From NCBI RefSeq assembly GCF_016650695.1, contig NZ_JAEKFH010000005.1:434001-498000 (forward strand): a DNA stretch of 64,000 nt. The letters are read 5' to 3'. Position 1 is the stretch's first letter, and every line of letters begins with the position of its first letter. Positions 35,208 through 44,394 of this stretch are shown one piece after another. The DNA is from Pseudomonas sp. TH41. GTDB taxonomy: Bacteria > Pseudomonadota > Gammaproteobacteria > Pseudomonadales > Pseudomonadaceae. The notes under the pieces are model-generated. The model saw nothing but the letters and a program-made list of their open reading frames with translations. It did no database searches and was not told the origin of the DNA. Both the position numbers and the translations under genes were made by a program.

Positions 35208-35723
35208 ATGAATGACGTCAATCTGAAAGCCGACATGCTCCAGGCCATGCGCCGCCTGGCCAAGTCAGTCACCATAATCAGCACCAGCAACGGCTCCGAG
35301 CGTTTCGCCATGGCCGCCACGGCCGTCGATTCCCTCAGCACCGAACCACCGTCGCTGCTGATCTGCGTCAACAAAACCGCTTCGCCCCATGCTGCACTGG
35401 CGACCGGTGCAGATTTCTGCGTGAACATTCTCGGGGTCGAACAACAGGACCTGGCGCACCTGTGCAGCGGCGCGATCAAAGGCGAGGCGCGTTTCGACCG
35501 TGGCAACTGGCTGACCAGTGCCGGTGGCATTCCGTACCTGGGCGATGCGCAATCGGCGATACTCTGCCGCCAGGACGGCCACTTCAGCTATGGCACCCAC
35601 ACGGTGTTCATCGGGCGCATCCTGCAAATCCATACCAGCGACGCCATTACCCCGCTGGTGTACCTCGATGGCAGCTACACCACCACCGCAAAACCCGCGC
35701 CCTCCTTCGCTGCCGCTGGCTGA
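35208..35723 (+). CDS. hsaB: Flavin reductase component of 3-HSA hydroxylase, HsaB
   Basis: 171 residues from the ATG at 35208 (MNDVNLKADMLQAMRRLAKSVTIIST). Flavin reductase split-barrel with FAMAATAVDSLSTEPPSLLICVNKTASPH and FCVNILG. It supplies reduced flavin to HsaA. First gene of a plus-strand operon with the Kst4D-like gene 9 bases later, an SDR and kshB. Earlier in-frame starts would lie inside the operator region and are rejected. Confidence 0.9.
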   Translation: MNDVNLKADMLQAMRRLAKSVTIISTSNGSERFAMAATAVDSLSTEPPSLLICVNKTASPHAALATGADFCVNILGVEQQDLAHLCSGAIKGEARFDRGNWLTSAGGIPYLGDAQSAILCRQDGHFSYGTHTVFIGRILQIHTSDAITPLVYLDGSYTTTAKPAPSFAAAG

Positions 35724-35732
35724 GGCCCGAAC

Positions 35733-37412
35733 ATGGACGGCCTGAACGGATTGACGGCGTTGCGAGTGACCAGCGCCGACCAATTGAGCTGGGATGATCG
35801 CTGCGACTGGCTGGTGGTCGGTTTTGGCGGCGCCGGCGCTTGCGCCGCCATCGAAGCGGCCAGTCGCGGATTGGCGGTGTTGGCGCTGGATCGCTTCGAA
35901 GGGGGCGGCGCCACTGCGCTCAGTGGTGGTGTGGTGTATGCCGGCGGCGGCACGCCATATCAGCGTCAGGCCGGTTACGAAGACACCAGTGAAGCGATGT
36001 TCATTTACCTGCGCCGTGAAGTCGGCGAAGCCGTCAGCAGCCAGACGCTGCGGGAATTCTGCGAAGGCAGTGTCGAGCAACTGGCCTGGCTCGAACATCA
36101 GGGCGTCGCGTTTGAATCCAGCGTGCCGCCGCACAAAACCTCGTACCCGAGCGACCAGTACTACCTTTATTACTCCGGCAACGAAGCCGTACCGGCCTAC
36201 GCCGCCAGCGCCAAACCGGCGCCGCGCGGCCACCGCACCAAAGGTCCGGGCATGTCCGGCGCCAGCCTGTTCGCCCCGCTCAAGGCCAGCGCCCTGCGTC
36301 ACGGTGCACGCCTGCGCAGCCAATGCGAAGTGCGGCGTCTGGTGCTCGATTCCCGCGATCAGGTGCTCGGCGTCGAAGCCTGGCACCTGCCACCCGACAG
36401 CCGCGCCGCCCACCAACATGCGCGACTGTCGCGCTGGGCCAGCGCCATTCATATGTACGCCCCGGCGCTGGCCGACCGATTGCGCGCTCGCCTGCGTCAC
36501 ATCGAACAAACCAGCGCCGAACGCCAGTTGATTCGCGCCGAACACGGCGTGCTGCTGAGCAGTGGCGGCTTTATCTTCAATCGCGATCTGGTGCGCCAAC
36601 ATGCTCCGCAGTACCTGGCCGGATTGCCGCTGGGCACCACCGGTTGCAGCGGCAGCGGTATCGCCTTGGGCCAGAGCGCCGGTGGCAGCGTGGCGCGGAT
36701 GGACAAGATCAGCGCCTGGCGTTTCATCAACCCACCGCTGGCCTGGGCCCGGGGGTTGATCGTCAACGCACGCGGACAGCGTTACGCCAACGAAGAAATC
36801 TACGGCGCGACCCTCGGCCACGCGATGGTCGAAGAACAGGACGGCCGCGCCATTCTGATTCTCAACCGGGCGTTGGTGCGCGAGGCGTTGCGTCAGGTCG
36901 GTCCGGGCAAGGTCTGGAATTTCCAGCGCCTGCCGGTGCTGCTCAACCTGTTGTTCAACGCCAAACGCAGCAACAGCCTGGCCGGATTGGCCAAGCGAAG
37001 CAATCTGCCGCCCGAGCTACTGCGGCAAAGTGTCGAGCGCTATAGCCGCGCAGCACGCGGGGAAATCGCCGATGAGTTCGGCAAATCTGCGGCGATGCTC
37101 GCCAACCTCGAACAAGGCCCGTGGTACGCCCTCGACCTGTCCTTCGCCAGCCGTCTGTTCCCCTGCCCGGTGATCACCCTCGGCGGGCTGAAAGTCTGCG
37201 AGCGCAGCGGTCAGGTGCTGGACCACGCAGGCGTACCGATCCAAGGCCTGTATAGCGCCGGTCGCAACGCCGTCGGGGTCGCTTCCAACCTGTATGTCTC
37301 CGGCCTGTCGCTGGCTGACTGCATCTATTCCGGTCGGCGGGCGGCGGCCCATGTGGCCGACCAAGTCGCACTTCAAACCACACGCTCAGGAGAACAACAA
37401 TGCAACGTGTAG
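35733..37412 (+). CDS. kst4D: 3-ketosteroid delta4-(5alpha)-dehydrogenase-like flavoprotein (Kst4D)
   Basis: 559 residues. FAD-binding Rossmann fold (GFGGAGACAAIEAA, then GGGATALSGGVVYAGGGTPYQ). The blocks LYYSGNEAVPAYAASAKPAPRGHR and SAGRNAVGVASNLYVSGLSLAD match Rhodococcus Kst4D, including the catalytic Tyr-x-Ser pair (Tyr521, Ser523). Kst4D introduces the C4-C5 double bond into 5-alpha-3-ketosteroids, which matters for 5-alpha substrates. Distinct from the KstD-like gene at 44.4 kb. Delta4 rather than delta1 specificity is inferred from these motifs. Confidence 0.83.
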   Translation: MDGLNGLTALRVTSADQLSWDDRCDWLVVGFGGAGACAAIEAASRGLAVLALDRFEGGGATALSGGVVYAGGGTPYQRQAGYEDTSEAMFIYLRREVGEAVSSQTLREFCEGSVEQLAWLEHQGVAFESSVPPHKTSYPSDQYYLYYSGNEAVPAYAASAKPAPRGHRTKGPGMSGASLFAPLKASALRHGARLRSQCEVRRLVLDSRDQVLGVEAWHLPPDSRAAHQHARLSRWASAIHMYAPALADRLRARLRHIEQTSAERQLIRAEHGVLLSSGGFIFNRDLVRQHAPQYLAGLPLGTTGCSGSGIALGQSAGGSVARMDKISAWRFINPPLAWARGLIVNARGQRYANEEIYGATLGHAMVEEQDGRAILILNRALVREALRQVGPGKVWNFQRLPVLLNLLFNAKRSNSLAGLAKRSNLPPELLRQSVERYSRAARGEIADEFGKSAAMLANLEQGPWYALDLSFASRLFPCPVITLGGLKVCERSGQVLDHAGVPIQGLYSAGRNAVGVASNLYVSGLSLADCIYSGRRAAAHVADQVALQTTRSGEQQCNV

Positions 37413-38155
37413 AAGGCAAAGTCTGCATCATCACCGGCGCCGCCAGCGGCATCGGCCGCGAAGACGCCCTGCTGCTGGCCCGCGAAGGCGCCAAGGTCGT
37501 ACTGACCGACCTCAACGAAGAGGCCGGCCGCCAGGTCGCCGCCGAAATCGGCAGCAGCGCGCTGTTCATTCGTCACGACATCGCCAGCGAAAGCGACTGG
37601 CAACAGGTGATCAAAACCACCCTGGAACACTTCGGACGCCTCGACGTACTGGTGAACAACGCGGCGATCCTGGCCCTGGGCAGCATCGAAGACACCACCC
37701 TGGAACTGTGGCAGAAGGTGCAGAAGATCAACGGCGACGGTTATTTCCTCGGTTGCAAATATGCAATCCAGGCGATGAAAGAAACCGGCGGCGGCTCGAT
37801 CATCAACATGTCCTCGGTGGCGGCCCTCGGTGCGATGCCGATGTTCTGCGCCTACTCGGCCTCCAAGGGCGCGGTAGCTGCAATGACCCGTTCCATCGCC
37901 TTGCATTGCAAGCAACAGGGCTACCGCATTCGCTGCAACAGCGTGCACCCGGATGGCGTCAACACGCCAATGACCCAGGCCCTGGCCGGCGGTCAGGCGA
38001 TTCCTCAGGAAGCGCTCGACCAGGACCCGATGAACCGCATGTGCGCGCCCCGCGACATTGCCAACGTGGTGCTGTTCCTTGCCACGGACGAGTCGCGTTT
38101 CGTCAACGGCGCCGAGATCCGCGTCGACAACGCCCAACTGATCAGCGGGCTCTGA
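37400..38155 (+). CDS. 3-beta/17-beta-hydroxysteroid dehydrogenase (SDR)
   Basis: 251 residues. TGAASGIG loop, NNAAI, Ser-Tyr-Lys site in AYSASKGAV. VRHDIAS-like RHDIASESDW, GCKYAIQAMKETGGGSIINMSSV and RIRCNSVHPDGVNTPM are close to Comamonas testosteroni 3-beta/17-beta-HSD, which oxidises testosterone to androstenedione. The ATG overlaps the upstream gene by 13 bases behind AGGAG and an AACAACAA stretch, a possible Crc/Hfq site. Confidence 0.82.
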   Translation: MQRVEGKVCIITGAASGIGREDALLLAREGAKVVLTDLNEEAGRQVAAEIGSSALFIRHDIASESDWQQVIKTTLEHFGRLDVLVNNAAILALGSIEDTTLELWQKVQKINGDGYFLGCKYAIQAMKETGGGSIINMSSVAALGAMPMFCAYSASKGAVAAMTRSIALHCKQQGYRIRCNSVHPDGVNTPMTQALAGGQAIPQEALDQDPMNRMCAPRDIANVVLFLATDESRFVNGAEIRVDNAQLISGL

Positions 38156-38168
38156 GGCCGAGGTGAGC

Positions 38169-39257
38169 ATGGGCACGCAACAGCAGAATCTGAAACCGGC
38201 CGAATCGACGACGGCAAGCGTCTCATTGCAAGTGTGCGCGGTGATCGACGAGACCTTTGATGCGCGCTCGCTGGTGCTGGATGTACCGCCAACCCTGCGT
38301 GAGCGCTTTCACTACAAACCGGGCCAGTTCCTGAGTTTTCGCGTGCCCTGCGCCGGCAAACTGTTGACCCGCTGCTATTCCATGGCCAGCTCGCCGCTTG
38401 CGGATGCACTGCCCAAGGTCACGGTGAAACGGGTCGACGGTGGTCGGGTGTCGAACTGGATGAACGAAGTCCAGGTTGGCGACTGGCTGGAAGTGCTGCC
38501 CCCAGCCGGACATTTCTGCCTGGACCCTCAGCAACCGCCTGACACCACGAAACCGTTGGTGCTGTTCGGCGGTGGCTCGGGCATCACGCCGGTGTTTTCC
38601 ATTCTTAAATCGGTGCTGCACAGCAGTCAGCGGCCGATCAAATTGATCTACGCCAACCGCGATGAAGCCTCGGTGATTTTCAAGGAAGAGCTGCGGCAGT
38701 TGATCAAGGCGCATCCTGATCAACTGCACGTGGTCCACGTCCTCGACTCGGTGCAGGGTTTCCTGACGGACAATCAAGTTCGTCATCTGCTGCGTGGATC
38801 GGCGGGCGGTGATTACTTCATCTGCGGGCCCGGCCCCTTCATGGATACCGTGGAACGCACGCTGCTGGCACTTGGCGAAGCCGCCGAACGCATCCACGTT
38901 GAGCGCTTCGTCTCGCCGCCAGACCCGGACGAACTGCTGGCCGAAGAATCCCTGGCCAGAGCCGCTGCGCTGGACTCACAGTGCGAAGCACTGATCGTCG
39001 AGCTCGATGGCCAGCAACACGAAATAGCCTGCCGCCCTGGCGATACCTTGCTGCAAAGTTGCAAAGCGGCCGGCCTCGACGTGCCCTCGTCCTGCGAAGA
39101 AGGCTTTTGCGGGGCCTGCATGTGCGTGGTCCAGGAAGGTGAAACCCAATTGGCGCGCAACGACGTACTGAGCACCAAGGAGCTGGCCGAAGGCTGGACG
39201 CTGGCGTGCCAGAGCCGTCCGACCGGTGCCCGGGTACGCCTGAAATTCCCGGATTGA
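38169..39257 (+). CDS. kshB: 3-ketosteroid 9-alpha-hydroxylase reductase KshB
   Basis: 362 residues from the ATG at 38169; a GTG two codons earlier is possible. Ferredoxin reductase with FAD site TRCYSMASSP, NAD site VLFGGGSGITPVFSI and a C-terminal plant-type 2Fe-2S domain with cysteines CEEGFCGAC and a fourth 30 residues on (LACQS). It passes electrons from NADH to the Rieske oxygenase KshA, encoded 15 kb away. Last gene of the hsaB operon. Confidence 0.9.
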   Translation: MGTQQQNLKPAESTTASVSLQVCAVIDETFDARSLVLDVPPTLRERFHYKPGQFLSFRVPCAGKLLTRCYSMASSPLADALPKVTVKRVDGGRVSNWMNEVQVGDWLEVLPPAGHFCLDPQQPPDTTKPLVLFGGGSGITPVFSILKSVLHSSQRPIKLIYANRDEASVIFKEELRQLIKAHPDQLHVVHVLDSVQGFLTDNQVRHLLRGSAGGDYFICGPGPFMDTVERTLLALGEAAERIHVERFVSPPDPDELLAEESLARAAALDSQCEALIVELDGQQHEIACRPGDTLLQSCKAAGLDVPSSCEEGFCGACMCVVQEGETQLARNDVLSTKELAEGWTLACQSRPTGARVRLKFPD

Positions 39258-39272
39258 GGGTACGTGTCCCGT

Positions 39273-39360
39273 GTAGGAGCTGCCGCAGGCTGCGATCTTT
39301 TGATCTTGCTTTTAAAAAGATCAAAAGATCGCAGCCTCGTTGCACTCGACAGCTCCTACA
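39273..39360. repeat. Long inverted repeat, GCTGCGATC family
   Basis: GTAGGAGCTGCCGCAGGC...GATCTTTTGATC with a partly complementary right arm ending CAGCTCCTAC; may also act as the operon terminator after kshB because its inner arms pair at AAAGATCAAAAG. Confidence 0.8.
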
Positions 39361-39418
39361 GTGCGGGCGAGAGCCACCATCGATTGACTCAAGCGAACAG
39401 CATTCCGCTCTGTCGCCT

Positions 39419-39462
39419 TAGTCTCAACGGACGATCACTCGGGCACGGTCTACGGTTAGACT
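39419..39462 (+). promoter_or_regulatory. Steroid operator and promoter of the SDR-fadD3 operon
   Basis: TAGTCT-CAAC-GGACGATC (39419-39436), 20 bases, TAGACT (39457-39462). Confidence 0.7.
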
Positions 39463-39503
39463 CGGCCGCAGCATTAGCCCACAACAATAAAAGAGGTGCA
39501 GTT

Positions 39504-40250
39504 ATGGCTCGTTTGCAGAATAAGGTCGCGGTAGTTACCGGCGGCGCTTCGGGGATCGGCCTGGCATGCGTGCGCCGCTTCGCCGCTGAAGGCGCGCAAG
39601 TGGTGGGGCTGGACATCGGCAGCGCACCGACGGATTTCCCTGGCCTGTTCATGACCCTCGATGTGCGCGACGAAGCGCAGGTCCAGCAGGTTATGCAAGA
39701 AGTCATCAGCCGCTTTGGCCGCATCGATGTGCTGGTCAATGCCGCCGGGGTCGCCGATCAGGGCAGCGTGACCCAGACCACCACCGCCAACTGGCAACGG
39801 GTGATGGACATCAACCTGACCGGCAGCATGCTCACCAGCAAGTACGCGCTGGAGTCGATGGTGTCGCAACGCAGCGGCTCGATCATCAACGTCGGCTCGA
39901 TCTTCGGCCTGCAAGGCTGCGACGGCAACGTCGCCTATAACGTCTCCAAGGGCGGTATCAATCAACTGACCCGCTCGATGGCCATCGACTATGGCTACGC
40001 CAATGTGCGCGTCAACGGTTTGTGCCCTGGCCTGATTGAAACGCCGATGACCAGCATGGTCCGTGAACAAGCGGCTTTCCATGCGTTCTTCGCCTCGCAA
40101 CACATGCTCAACCGCTCGGGCCAACCAGAAGAAGTGGCCAACGTCGCGCTGTTCCTGGCTTCCGATGAAGCCTCCTTTGTCAGCGGCCAAATGATCGCCG
40201 TGGACGGTGGTTTCTCCGCCGGTCGCCGCTTCGCCCCGCCCGCGGCGTAA
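39504..40250 (+). CDS. SDR-family dehydrogenase of the steroid regulon
   Basis: 248 residues from the ATG at 39504, behind AAGAGGTG and an AACAATAA motif. TGGASGIG, NAAGVADQG, and Tyr-Lys in AYNVSKGG; C-terminal SFVSGQMIAVDGG. Classical NAD-dependent SDR. Located directly upstream of fadD3, so it likely acts on a steroid hydroxyl or on HIP (DOHNAA) before activation; the substrate is not readable from sequence. Confidence 0.8.
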   Translation: MARLQNKVAVVTGGASGIGLACVRRFAAEGAQVVGLDIGSAPTDFPGLFMTLDVRDEAQVQQVMQEVISRFGRIDVLVNAAGVADQGSVTQTTTANWQRVMDINLTGSMLTSKYALESMVSQRSGSIINVGSIFGLQGCDGNVAYNVSKGGINQLTRSMAIDYGYANVRVNGLCPGLIETPMTSMVREQAAFHAFFASQHMLNRSGQPEEVANVALFLASDEASFVSGQMIAVDGGFSAGRRFAPPAA

Positions 40251-40321
40251 AACGCCACCCGGCCGGGTGTCCTGCCCGGCCCATCCCCATTTCGCACTTG
40301 TCCTCTAACCGAGGAGGCCCC

Positions 40322-41902
40322 ATGCCGCCCGTCGCAATCGCACTGACCATTCCCCAACTGTTCGCCAACGCTGCCCAGGCCTACGGCGACCGCCCGGCCA
40401 TCGAGGACGCGGGCCGCATCATCAGCTACCGGGAACTCAACCAACTACGCCGACAAGCCGCCCGCGCGCTGCTGGCGCTGGACGTTCAGGCCGGGGATCG
40501 AGTGGCGATCTGGGCGCCCAATGTGTGGGAGTGGATCGTCGCCGCCGGTGCGCTGCAAAGTGTCGGCGCCGCGCTGGTGCCGCTCAATACCCGCATGAAA
40601 GGCAGCGAGGCCGGCTACATCCTGCGCGAAAGCGGTGCCTGCGTGCTGTTCGCCATCGGCGAATTCCTCGGTGCCGACTACCCCGCCATGCTGGCATCTG
40701 AAGAACTGCCGGCGTTGCGCCAGATCGTCACGTTGCGCGGTGGCGGATCGGGCACGTTGACATGGAACGATTTTCTCGACCTGGCGGACGAGGCTTCGCA
40801 ATTGGCCCTGCGCACCCGCGAGCAGAGCGTTGGCCCGCAAACGCTGTCCGACCTGCTGTTCACCTCGGGCACCACCGGCAAGCCCAAAGGGGTGATGACC
40901 TGCCACGGACAAAACCTGCGGGTGGTGCGGGACTGGAGCGAAGTGGTCGGTTTGCGCGAGGGCGACCGCTACCTGATCGTCAATCCGTTCTTCCATTCCT
41001 TCGGTTACAAGGCCGGGTGGCTGGCGGCGCTGATGCGCGGCTGCACCATCCTGCCGCAGCAGGTGTTCGATGTGCAGGCGATGCTCGACTGTGTCCAGCG
41101 CGAACGCATCACCGTGCTGCCGGGGCCGCCAACCCTGTATCAGTCATTGCTGGCCCATCCGCAGCGCCACGCATTCGATTTGACCTCGTTGCGGGTCGCG
41201 GTGACGGGAGCGGCGGCCATTCCGGTGGAAATGATCCACCGCATGCGCGACGAACTCGGTTTCGCCACCATCGTCACCGCCTACGGCCTCACCGAGGTCT
41301 GTGGTTTTGCCACGATCTGTCGCCCCGGCGACTGCGCCGAACTTGTCGCCAACACCAGCGGTCGGGCGATGCCCGGCGTAGAGATCCGCTGTGTGGGCAA
41401 TAACGGTCGCAGTCAACCGGCGAACATCCCCGGTGAAGTCCAGGTGCGCGGTTACAACCTGATGCAGGGCTACTTCAATGATCCCCAGGCCAGTCAGGAG
41501 ATTGTCGACGCCGACGGCTGGCTGCACACCGGGGACATCGGTGTGCTGGATGAACAGGGTTATTTGCGCATCACCGACCGGCTCAAGGACATGTTCATCA
41601 CTGGGGGGTTCAATGTGTACCCGGCAGAGATCGAGCAATGTTTGCTGACCTATCCGGGCGTGGCCCAGGTCGCGGTGATCGGCATTCCTGACGAGCGCAT
41701 GGGCGAAGTGGCGATGGCGTTTTTGCTGCCGGCACCGGGAATCGAGATCGAGCAAACCCGATTCCTCGCCTGGTGCCGCGAGCAGATGGCCAACTACAAG
41801 GTCCCGCGGCGGGTGCGGGTGCTTGAGAGCATGCCGCTAAATGCGGCGGGGAAAGTGACCAAGAATGTGTTGCGCGAGTGGGCTGAGGTGGGTACTGACT
41901 GA
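40322..41902 (+). CDS. fadD3: HIP-CoA ligase FadD3
   Basis: 526 residues from the ATG at 40322, directly after GAGGAGG. ANL-family acyl-CoA synthetase: P-loop LLFTSGTTGKPKG, core YGLTEVCGF, GDIGVLDEQGYLRITDRLKDMFITGGFNVYPAEIE, and catalytic Lys in NAAGKVTKN. The high similarity to steroid-cluster FadD3 and the context suggest it activates the C/D-ring acid (HIP) released by HsaD, committing it to the Ipd/Ech pathway. Confidence 0.88.
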   Translation: MPPVAIALTIPQLFANAAQAYGDRPAIEDAGRIISYRELNQLRRQAARALLALDVQAGDRVAIWAPNVWEWIVAAGALQSVGAALVPLNTRMKGSEAGYILRESGACVLFAIGEFLGADYPAMLASEELPALRQIVTLRGGGSGTLTWNDFLDLADEASQLALRTREQSVGPQTLSDLLFTSGTTGKPKGVMTCHGQNLRVVRDWSEVVGLREGDRYLIVNPFFHSFGYKAGWLAALMRGCTILPQQVFDVQAMLDCVQRERITVLPGPPTLYQSLLAHPQRHAFDLTSLRVAVTGAAAIPVEMIHRMRDELGFATIVTAYGLTEVCGFATICRPGDCAELVANTSGRAMPGVEIRCVGNNGRSQPANIPGEVQVRGYNLMQGYFNDPQASQEIVDADGWLHTGDIGVLDEQGYLRITDRLKDMFITGGFNVYPAEIEQCLLTYPGVAQVAVIGIPDERMGEVAMAFLLPAPGIEIEQTRFLAWCREQMANYKVPRRVRVLESMPLNAAGKVTKNVLREWAEVGTD

Positions 41903-41931
41903 CCGATTTCGCAAGGGCACCGCAATCCCCA

Positions 41932-42062
41932 GTAGCAGCTGGCGAAGCCTGCGTTCGGCTGCGCAGCGGCCGTGAAATCAGACGCTACGGTTTTTCAGGA
42001 TAACCGTGTTGGCAGGATTTACGACTGCTTCGCAGCCGAACGCAGGCTTCGCCAGCTGCTAT
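41932..42062. repeat. Inverted repeat, GTAGCAGCTG family
   Basis: AGTAGCAGCTGGCGAAGCC...GCGTTCGGCTGCGCAG with a complementary arm ending in CAGCTGCTA; same family as 62480-62665. The insertion sequence begins four bases after it. Confidence 0.8.
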
Positions 42063-42076
42063 GTATGGACTCGCCC

Positions 42077-42314
42077 CCCACTGTCTACCCGCTTTTGAAA
42101 AACCGTCGCCCCGTTGCATCTATGTATCAGGCCTGTTCGTGGAAGCCGTCTTCGGCTTCTGGCCAAAATTGGAAAAGCTCGTGGTATGCCGATTACGGTC
42201 AGGCCTCGAAGGCCAGTAGCAGCTTAGGCATCAATCCACGCCGGTCTTACCTGGGGTCAATTTTTTTCAGCAAAGGGTCGGACAGTTAGTACCTCGGTGA
42301 CAGAACTCTTTCGC
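42077..42314 (-). ncRNA. Candidate guide (bridge/seek) RNA region of the IS
   Basis: The 3' non-coding end of the IS on the transposase strand contains hairpins GGCCTTCGAGGCC and GAAGCCGAAGACGGCTTC separated by unstructured loops. In IS1111-type elements this side encodes the RNA that pairs with target and donor DNA. Assignment is by position and structure only. Confidence 0.35.
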
Positions 42315-43418
42315 TCAGTGGCTCATTGTCGCTTGCTGGCCATCACCAGCGTGGCGACGATAAGTCTGATCATTCTGTAAAAGCACCCAGACGATTCGCA
42401 GGTTGCGGTTGGCTAGCCTGATCGCAGCCTCCTTACGGCCCAGCCGGCTCATCCAGCGCAACAAGCGGCGGTCATCGGGTTGCTGGGAATCAGGTCGTAG
42501 TTGTTGCAGCACCGCATGGGCTCCCTGGATCATCAGGCTGCGTAAATAAACATCGCCTCGCTTGGTCATATCCCCTAGCCGGACCGTCTCCCCGCTGCTG
42601 TGCTGGTCAGGCACCATGCCAAAGTACGCGGCAAACTTGCGGGCATTGGGGAATCGCTCGGGCTTGGTTTCCTTGGCCACCAGTGCCGTGGCCGTGACTG
42701 GGCCGATGCCGCGCACAGTCATCAGTCGCTTCGCCGTCATGTCGGCGTTGGCGGCCACTTCCAGGCGTCCCGTCAGCACGCTGATGCGCTCGCCCAAATG
42801 GCGCCACTCGGCCAACAGTTCGTCGATCAGTTCACGCAGCAGGCCCGGCACCGGCTGGGTAGCATCTTCCAGTACCCGCGGAATTTTCTGGCTGATCGCA
42901 ACATCGCCCTGCGCCAAGGCCACGCCGTGCTCGAGCAGCAGGCCGCGCATCTGATTACTGACGGCCGTGCGCCGACGCACATAGCCCTGACGGGCGCGAT
43001 GCAACGCCTGCATTGCCAGCGCCGCGACGCTTTTGACCGGTACTGCGCAGATTTTTTCATCGCGACCAGCCCGCAGAATCGCCAGCGCATCGTTGCGATC
43101 ATTTTTTGGCCCGCTGCGATGCGTGGCCACCAAACCGGCTGGAAGAATCCGCGCCAGATTGCCTTGTTCTTGCAACTGCCGGGCCCAGGCTTGAGCACCC
43201 GGACCGGTCTCCATCAAAACCACGACATGAGGCGGTAACTTGTGGAGAAACTCATAAAACGCCTCGCGCGACTTGATCCGCTGCTCGTAGCGCACCTGAC
43301 CGAGGACATCTTCACCGGCAACCTGAAAGACCTGCTTGGCCAGATCGACCGCTAAGGTTGTGCAGGCCGACAAATCGGAAGAAGACAGGGATTGATCAAT
43401 CGAACTATGATTTTTCAT
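42315..43418 (-). CDS. IS110-family transposase
   Basis: 367 residues. N-terminal RuvC-like DEDD domain: the first Asp in TLAVDLAKQVFQVAG, Glu in VLMETGPGAQAWAR, and KNDRNDALAI with the last acidic pair. The C-terminal transposase_20 domain has TVRGIGPVTATALVAK and YFGMVPDQHSSGET with the conserved Ser used as nucleophile. Full length and unbroken, so the element may be active. Confidence 0.93.
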   Translation of the reverse strand: MKNHSSIDQSLSSSDLSACTTLAVDLAKQVFQVAGEDVLGQVRYEQRIKSREAFYEFLHKLPPHVVVLMETGPGAQAWARQLQEQGNLARILPAGLVATHRSGPKNDRNDALAILRAGRDEKICAVPVKSVAALAMQALHRARQGYVRRRTAVSNQMRGLLLEHGVALAQGDVAISQKIPRVLEDATQPVPGLLRELIDELLAEWRHLGERISVLTGRLEVAANADMTAKRLMTVRGIGPVTATALVAKETKPERFPNARKFAAYFGMVPDQHSSGETVRLGDMTKRGDVYLRSLMIQGAHAVLQQLRPDSQQPDDRRLLRWMSRLGRKEAAIRLANRNLRIVWVLLQNDQTYRRHAGDGQQATMSH

Positions 43419-43515
43419 GGACTCGCCCTCGCTGTCGTTGGCTGTTTAGACTGCCACCGTGGCGCATTGACGCCTCGGCTTGGGCGAGTCCATCCAATTA
43501 CAGGGAATACGCCTG

Positions 43516-44394
43516 TCAGACCACCCGCGCCGGATGCTGCTGGCGCGGGTCGCCGAGCATGGCGCGGTGCGAGGGTGGTTGGCGGCCGCCGGCTTCGCTG
43601 ATGCCATAACCACGGGCTATTTCGGCGGTAATCAAGGTCTGCCCGGAGAAGCTTGTCAGCTGCGGATCGTTGAGCAACGCATAAATCACCCGGCCATTGA
43701 ATTGCGGGGTTTCGGCGTGGGCCAGAAAGGCCTGGTATTGCTCGCCATGCTGCTCGCCGGCAATCCGCGTGCGCTCGGTCAGTTGCGGGCCGAGCCACAG
43801 CGACAACGCCGCCACACCCTGCCCTTCGAAATCGATCGCCATGTCTGCCGCCAACTTGTCGACACCGGCCTTTTGCGCGCCGTACGCCGGGCCGTGCATG
43901 TAGCACCCGGCGCCGAATGACGAGGTAAAACAAATCAGTCCTTGAGGGCTGCGCAGCAACAGCGGCGCGGCGTAGTAGCTGGCGATGTACGCCGAGCGTA
44001 GCCCGACGTCGAGTATCCGCACCAGGTCCAGCGGTTTGTCCCAAAACGGTCCCGGTTCGATCAATTGGTCATGAATGAACGCCGCATTGTTCACCAACAA
44101 ATCCAGTTGCCCGCATTCGTTTTCGACCCGCTCGAACAGCGCCTTCACTTGCGCATCATCGGCATGATCGCAGACCACCGCGATGCCGTGACCACCGGCC
44201 GCCGTAATCGCGGCGGCGGTGTCCTCCAGCGAGCCACGCAACGCATGCCCGTACAAACTCGATCCACCGTTTTCCGGGGTGCGGCCAGTGACGAACACGG
44301 TCATGCCCGCCGCCCCCAGGGCCAGGGCAATGCCCTGACCCACCCCGCGACTGGCGCCGGTTACCACGGCAATCTGCTTGCGCTGGTTGTTCAT
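43516..44394 (-). CDS. SDR-family dehydrogenase (DHRS1-like) next to kstD
   Basis: 292 residues. TGASRGVGQG, NNAAF, and Tyr-Lys in AYGAQKAGVDKLAADMA. The DHRS1-like subgroup is longer than usual SDRs and shows SLWLGPQLTER. Its ATG overlaps the kstD stop (ATGA), so it is translationally coupled to kstD and should act on a related steroid intermediate. An insertion sequence lies 24 bases after its stop codon. Confidence 0.82.
   Translation of the reverse strand: MNNQRKQIAVVTGASRGVGQGIALALGAAGMTVFVTGRTPENGGSSLYGHALRGSLEDTAAAITAAGGHGIAVVCDHADDAQVKALFERVENECGQLDLLVNNAAFIHDQLIEPGPFWDKPLDLVRILDVGLRSAYIASYYAAPLLLRSPQGLICFTSSFGAGCYMHGPAYGAQKAGVDKLAADMAIDFEGQGVAALSLWLGPQLTERTRIAGEQHGEQYQAFLAHAETPQFNGRVIYALLNDPQLTSFSGQTLITAEIARGYGISEAGGRQPPSHRAMLGDPRQQHPARVV

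Larger units (their letters stand above)
42066..43492 (-). mobile_element. IS110-family insertion sequence (IS1111-like layout)
   Basis: About 1427 bp bounded by perfect 11-bp inverted repeats TGGACTCGCCC (42066-42076) and GGGCGAGTCCA (43482-43492). A third copy, in the left orientation, lies at 43418, at the transposase start. One transposase gene and about 250 bases of non-coding DNA on its 3' side. IS1111-type elements have such subterminal repeats; the exact ends may be a few bases outside. The left end abuts a REP-like repeat and the right end lies 24 bases from the SDR stop codon. Confidence 0.75.

Noticed and set aside
42121..42289. 55-codon open frame inside the 3' end of the IS
   Set aside because: Serine-rich product without similarity or ribosome site; the region is better explained as the structured non-coding end of the element.
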